NCBI GenBank assembly: GCA_026414265.1
Contig: JAOAJI010000004.1
Span: 1 to 44,842, forward strand
Length of the DNA: 44,842 bases
Reading direction: 5' to 3'
Origin: Microcaldota archaeon
GTDB lineage: Archaea > Micrarchaeota > Micrarchaeia > Anstonellales > SKW190
Numbering within the stretch: position 1 is the first letter of the stretch; each line of letters opens with the position of its first letter. Of this stretch, positions 42,041 to 44,842 are shown one piece after another. Below the pieces are notes generated by a model, which searched no databases, was not told the origin of the DNA, and saw only the letters and a list, made by a program, of their open reading frames with translations. The translations under genes and the position numbers were made by a program.

Positions 42041-42694
42041 TTACTTTTTGATTTTATTAGCTTTGTCCCAGTCCTTTCTGAATATTTCAAGTCCAGCATC
42101 AGTGAAAGGGTGTTTGAACATTTTTTCAAGTACTTCTGGAGGCATAGTACAGACATGTGCACCGAGTTCAGCTGCTGCAATCACATGCAAAGGAGACCTC
42201 ACAGATGCAACAAGAATTTGGGTCTTGAAGCCATAATTTTCATATATCTGCTTTATTTGTGCTATAATCTCTATACCATCAAAGCTTACGTCGTCCAATC
42301 TGCCGACAAAAGGAGAGACATAAGTGGCTCCAGCTTTTGCAACTAGTAAAGCTTGCGCAGCAGAAAAAACCAATGTTACATTTGTTTTTATACCTCTTTT
42401 TGATAGCAATTTAACTGCTTTGATCCCTTCTTCAGACATAGGAACTTTGACAACGATGTTTTTACCCCAATTTATGAACTCTTCTGCTTCTTTGATTATA
42501 TCTTCTGCATTTGTAGCTATTCCTTCAACGCTAATCGGACCATCGATAATTTTATCAATTTCTTGGATTACTGACTTGTGTTCCTTGCCACTTTTCATTA
42601 TCAACGTAGGATTAGTAGTAATACCATCTACTAAGCCTAAATCAGCAAACCTCTTGATCTTGTCTACTTCTGCTGTATCCAAAAAGAACTTCAT
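42041..42694 (-). CDS. tal: Transaldolase, MipB/TalC type
   Basis: Short (217 aa) transaldolase/fructose-6-phosphate aldolase family. MKFFLDTAEVDKIKRF, GITTNPTLIMKSGK, the Schiff-base Lys in VVKVPMSEEGIKAVKLL, TNVTLVFSAAQALLVA, ATYVSPFVGRLDD and the C-terminal FRKDW are standard. It exchanges dihydroxyacetone units in the non-oxidative pentose phosphate pathway. The start is ATG 42694, 2 bp after the tktC stop, with GGGTGATTGA upstream; the track's TTG 42700 overlaps tktC. Confidence 0.93.
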   Translation of the reverse strand: MKFFLDTAEVDKIKRFADLGLVDGITTNPTLIMKSGKEHKSVIQEIDKIIDGPISVEGIATNAEDIIKEAEEFINWGKNIVVKVPMSEEGIKAVKLLSKRGIKTNVTLVFSAAQALLVAKAGATYVSPFVGRLDDVSFDGIEIIAQIKQIYENYGFKTQILVASVRSPLHVIAAAELGAHVCTMPPEVLEKMFKHPFTDAGLEIFRKDWDKANKIKK

Positions 42695-42696
42695 AT

Positions 42697-43686
42697 TCAA
42701 TCACCCATCACAAATTTCTTTATCTTATCAGCTATTTTATCACGCCACAAACCATAGTGCTTCAACAATTCTATGCCTTCGCCACTTTCTCCAAATTGCA
42801 TGTTCATACCTATTCGCAAAACCTTAGTTGGATAATTCTCAGATAGCACTTCTGCAACAGCCGAACCAAGACCGTTTACAATCTGGTGCTCTTCAACAGT
42901 AACAACTTTGCCAGTTTTCTTTGCGCTCTTTATAATTGTATTTTTATCAAAATCATCGTAAGAGAGAGTTGAGCAATCAATAACTTCTGCTCTTATACCA
43001 TAATTTTCGAGAATCTGAGCAGCTTGTATAGCTTCGTAAACTAAAGGACCTGTTGAGATTATTGTCACGTCTTCGCCAAAACACATAATGTTTGATTTAC
43101 CTATTTCAAAAGGCGTGTCAACAGTGGTAAATACCGGCATCTTTTCTCTGGACAACCTCAGGTAACAAGGCCCCTTTTTTTTGTAGATTGCATAAGTTGC
43201 CTTGTAGGCCTGTATACTGTCAGAAGGATAAACGACTGTCATTCTTGGCAAACCCCTCATCAAGCCTATGTCTTCGAGTGCCTGATGTGTAGCGCCATCT
43301 GGTCCAACAGTCAATCCTGTGTGGGATGCCACAACCTTTACATTTGCATTTGCGTAGCAAATCGCTACCCGTATCTGATCATAGTTTCTACCAGGATTAA
43401 AAACACCATAAGCGGCCATGAAAACTGTTTTTCCAGCGTATGCTAAACCTGCTGCAACACCTGCCATGTTCTGTTCAGCTACTCCGCATTGAATGAACCT
43501 GTATGGAAATTTCTGGGCAAAGTAATGTACTCTTACAGACTCTGCAACGTCAGCAGTCACACAGAATACGTTTTCGTCGTTTGTTGCTATATCTACTATT
43601 GCTTTACCCATGCCTTCTCTTGTAGGAATACTATCAAGCTTACCGAAAAGGTCTTTATTCAAGTTTATATCTTGGTTAATTTCCAT
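42697..43686 (-). CDS. Transketolase, C-terminal subunit
   Basis: Pyrimidine-binding and C-terminal part of a split transketolase. The catalytic Glu lies in CGVAEQNMAGVAAGLA, with the aromatic-rich MAAYGVF loop and SHTGLTVGPDGATHQALED. The C-terminal domain has VVTVEEHQIVNGLGSAVAEV. The length of 329 aa fits the archaeal C subunit. The start is ATG 43686 after GTGATGATA; the track's GTG 43698 is the ribosome site. It begins 11 bp after tktN, so both halves are made together. Confidence 0.94.
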   Translation of the reverse strand: MEINQDINLNKDLFGKLDSIPTREGMGKAIVDIATNDENVFCVTADVAESVRVHYFAQKFPYRFIQCGVAEQNMAGVAAGLAYAGKTVFMAAYGVFNPGRNYDQIRVAICYANANVKVVASHTGLTVGPDGATHQALEDIGLMRGLPRMTVVYPSDSIQAYKATYAIYKKKGPCYLRLSREKMPVFTTVDTPFEIGKSNIMCFGEDVTIISTGPLVYEAIQAAQILENYGIRAEVIDCSTLSYDDFDKNTIIKSAKKTGKVVTVEEHQIVNGLGSAVAEVLSENYPTKVLRIGMNMQFGESGEGIELLKHYGLWRDKIADKIKKFVMGD

Positions 43687-43697
43687 AAATATCATCA

Positions 43698-44591
43698 CTA
43701 AGGTATTATTACATCCTGTTCTTTTTGCAGTAATTTAAGTTCTTCTGAAAGCTCTTCAAGTGCCTTTTCTGCCTCTTCCTTCTTAGGCGGTTTTCCGTGC
43801 CACTCGTAAAAATGTTCCATAAACTTTACGCCTTTTCCAGGAACAGTGTTTGCTAATATCACAGTAGGTCTGCCTTTAGTTTTCCTGGCTTCTTCAAGCG
43901 CGTCTATAATTTGCTCAAGATCATGTCCATTTATAGAAATTGTGTGCCAACCAAATGCCTTGTATTTATCTACTAAAGGTTCCAATGGCATGACTTCTTC
44001 AGTCTTACCATCAATCTGGATGTAGTTTCTATCAATTATATTGACTAAATTATCTAGCTTGTACTTGTTTGCCAACATCGCTGCTTCCCATGTAGAGCCT
44101 TCCTGATGCTCACCATCGGAAGTGACACAATAAACTCTAGAAAGGGATTTATCATACCTTAATGCATAAGCAATTCCACAAGCAATCGAAAGTCCATGGC
44201 CTAAAGGCCCAGAAGAGTTTTCAATGTAAGGCATCCAGTCTTTTGAAGGATGGCCTTGAAGCTCTGAACCTAACTTTCTCAGCGTAAGTAGTTTCTCTAG
44301 TTCAAAATATCCAGACCTTGCTAAAGCAGAATAATAAATAGGCGCTATATGGCCATTCGATAAAACGAACCTGTCCCTATTTGGGTCTAGTGGATATTTA
44401 GGATCATGGTGCATTTCCCTGAAAAAAAGGACGACGAATATTTCAGCCATTCCAAGTGGGCCTGCAGGATGACCTGATTTAGCTTCTGCAAGCATTGTGA
44501 TAACGTCTTGGCGCATGATATTTGCTAAAATCTTCATTTCTTTTAGATTGTGCTGTATGTCTTTGAATTTAGGCATAGGATGGATAATCAT
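43698..44591 (-). CDS. Transketolase, N-terminal subunit
   Basis: Thiamine-diphosphate-binding half of transketolase. AKSGHPAGPLGMAEI, the GHIAP element, SSGPLGHGLSIACGIA and the ThDP motif CVTSDGEHQEGSTWEAAMLANKYKL.. (GDGE-type, here SDGE) followed by NLVNIIDRNYIQIDG are visible. I set the start at ATG 44591 because AGGAGT lies 5 bp upstream; the track's 44627 start adds twelve unconserved residues. Leads the tktN-tktC-tal-membrane paralog run. Confidence 0.94.
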   Translation of the reverse strand: MIIHPMPKFKDIQHNLKEMKILANIMRQDVITMLAEAKSGHPAGPLGMAEIFVVLFFREMHHDPKYPLDPNRDRFVLSNGHIAPIYYSALARSGYFELEKLLTLRKLGSELQGHPSKDWMPYIENSSGPLGHGLSIACGIAYALRYDKSLSRVYCVTSDGEHQEGSTWEAAMLANKYKLDNLVNIIDRNYIQIDGKTEEVMPLEPLVDKYKAFGWHTISINGHDLEQIIDALEEARKTKGRPTVILANTVPGKGVKFMEHFYEWHGKPPKKEEAEKALEELSEELKLLQKEQDVIIP

Positions 44592-44595
44592 AAAA

Positions 44596-44601
44596 ACTCC
44601 T
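44596..44601 (-). promoter_or_regulatory. Shine-Dalgarno that sets the tktN start
   Basis: AGGAGT spaced 5 nt before ATG 44591; no such site precedes the longer start at 44627. Confidence 0.55.
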
Positions 44602-44687
44602 GGTATTTGTGCATCCAACTTTTGCAATAGCTATTTGATAAGTTGTAAATTAGAAGTGAATAAAAAGCTATTTTCAGTTAATAAACC

Positions 44688-44842
44688 ATGGGAAGCAAAT
44701 CTGATAATCTTGGTTTCTTGGGTTGGTTAATCAATCTTATAATAGTAATCATTGCCCTTTTCGTGATATTTAAAATCACTGAATTTCTATGTTTGAATTT
44801 TGATTCAGTAAGACAAACATTTGATTTCTGTAGATTTATTAG
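44688..44842 (+). CDS. Small membrane protein, 3' end outside window
   Basis: The frame from ATG 44688 stays open to the window end (51 codons). MGSKSDNLGFLGWL leads into a membrane helix (LINLIIVIIALFVIF), followed by a polar segment with two cysteines. An AATAAAAAG element about 27 bp upstream could be its TATA box. Family not recognisable from this fragment. Confidence 0.5.
   Translation, partial: MGSKSDNLGFLGWLINLIIVIIALFVIFKITEFLCLNFDSVRQTFDFCRFI

Noticed and set aside
41876-42346. Plus-strand 156-aa ORF across paralog 3 and tal
   Set aside because: Antisense shadow; no independent features.
42324-42827. Plus-strand 167-aa ORF across tal and tktC
   Set aside because: Antisense shadow of two well-supported genes.

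Overview
This window comes from an AT-rich, gene-dense archaeal genome. Archaeal markers are the KEOPS subunit Kae1, aEF1A with uS10, the asparaginase-like GatD, archaeal Elp3 and Dph2, split transketolase subunits, a UbiA-type lipid prenyltransferase, and TATA-box/GGTGA-type expression signals. A lone 5S rRNA gene, Cys-repeat lipoproteins, small orphan membrane proteins and a histidine kinase beside a GGDEF protein would fit the DPANN archaea (Woesearchaeota/Pacearchaeota-like). That placement is inference from gene style; no phylogeny was run.

Layout. 1-3100: a metallo-beta-lactamase-fold protein cut by the window edge, a mostly empty 416-bp gap, kae1, purN, a solitary 5S rRNA and a 51-aa zinc-ribbon gene missing from the ORF track. 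3100-7860: Nudix hydrolase, dapB, a UbiA prenyltransferase, a Cys-repeat lipoprotein and a phosphoribosyltransferase-like protein. 7860-13900: an unusual protein with two deoxyribosyltransferase/SLOG-like segments, gatD, elp3 and a two-domain ribD. 13970-22360 (minus strand): aEF1A-uS10, then a carA-argF-carB-PLD-nth transcription unit. 22570-26240: an ABC exporter operon with a permease fused to a PrsW-like intramembrane protease. 26300-30620: diphosphomevalonate decarboxylase and phosphomevalonate kinase (convergent), dph2, a membrane protein and a dUTPase. 30630-32400: MscS channel, DUF92 protein, tRNA-Pro(UGG). 32500-35170: a signalling island with a soluble histidine kinase, a degenerate LAGLIDADG-like protein, an AT-rich gap with palindromes at 58-bp spacing, and a GGDEF diguanylate cyclase. 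35200-39000: DUF429, an archaellin-like anchored protein, argG and a short argH. 39000-44600 (minus strand): tktN-tktC-tal followed by three tandem paralogous membrane proteins. The window ends in a partial small membrane protein.

How the genes fit together. carAB, argF, argG and argH cover carbamoyl phosphate plus ornithine to arginine. No ornithine-forming genes are in the window. tktN/tktC/tal supply the non-oxidative pentose phosphate reactions. PMK, the decarboxylase and the UbiA enzyme outline isoprenoid and ether-lipid synthesis. Kae1, Elp3, GatD, Dph2, aEF1A, uS10, 5S and tRNA-Pro serve translation. The least explained parts are the signalling island with its palindromes, the double-domain protein at 7860-9533, the PrsW-fused ABC permease, and the three-paralog membrane family.

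Several track starts are extended upstream because a GTGAT/GGTGAT Shine-Dalgarno motif lies in frame with the true ATG. I trimmed those starts and say so in each entry.
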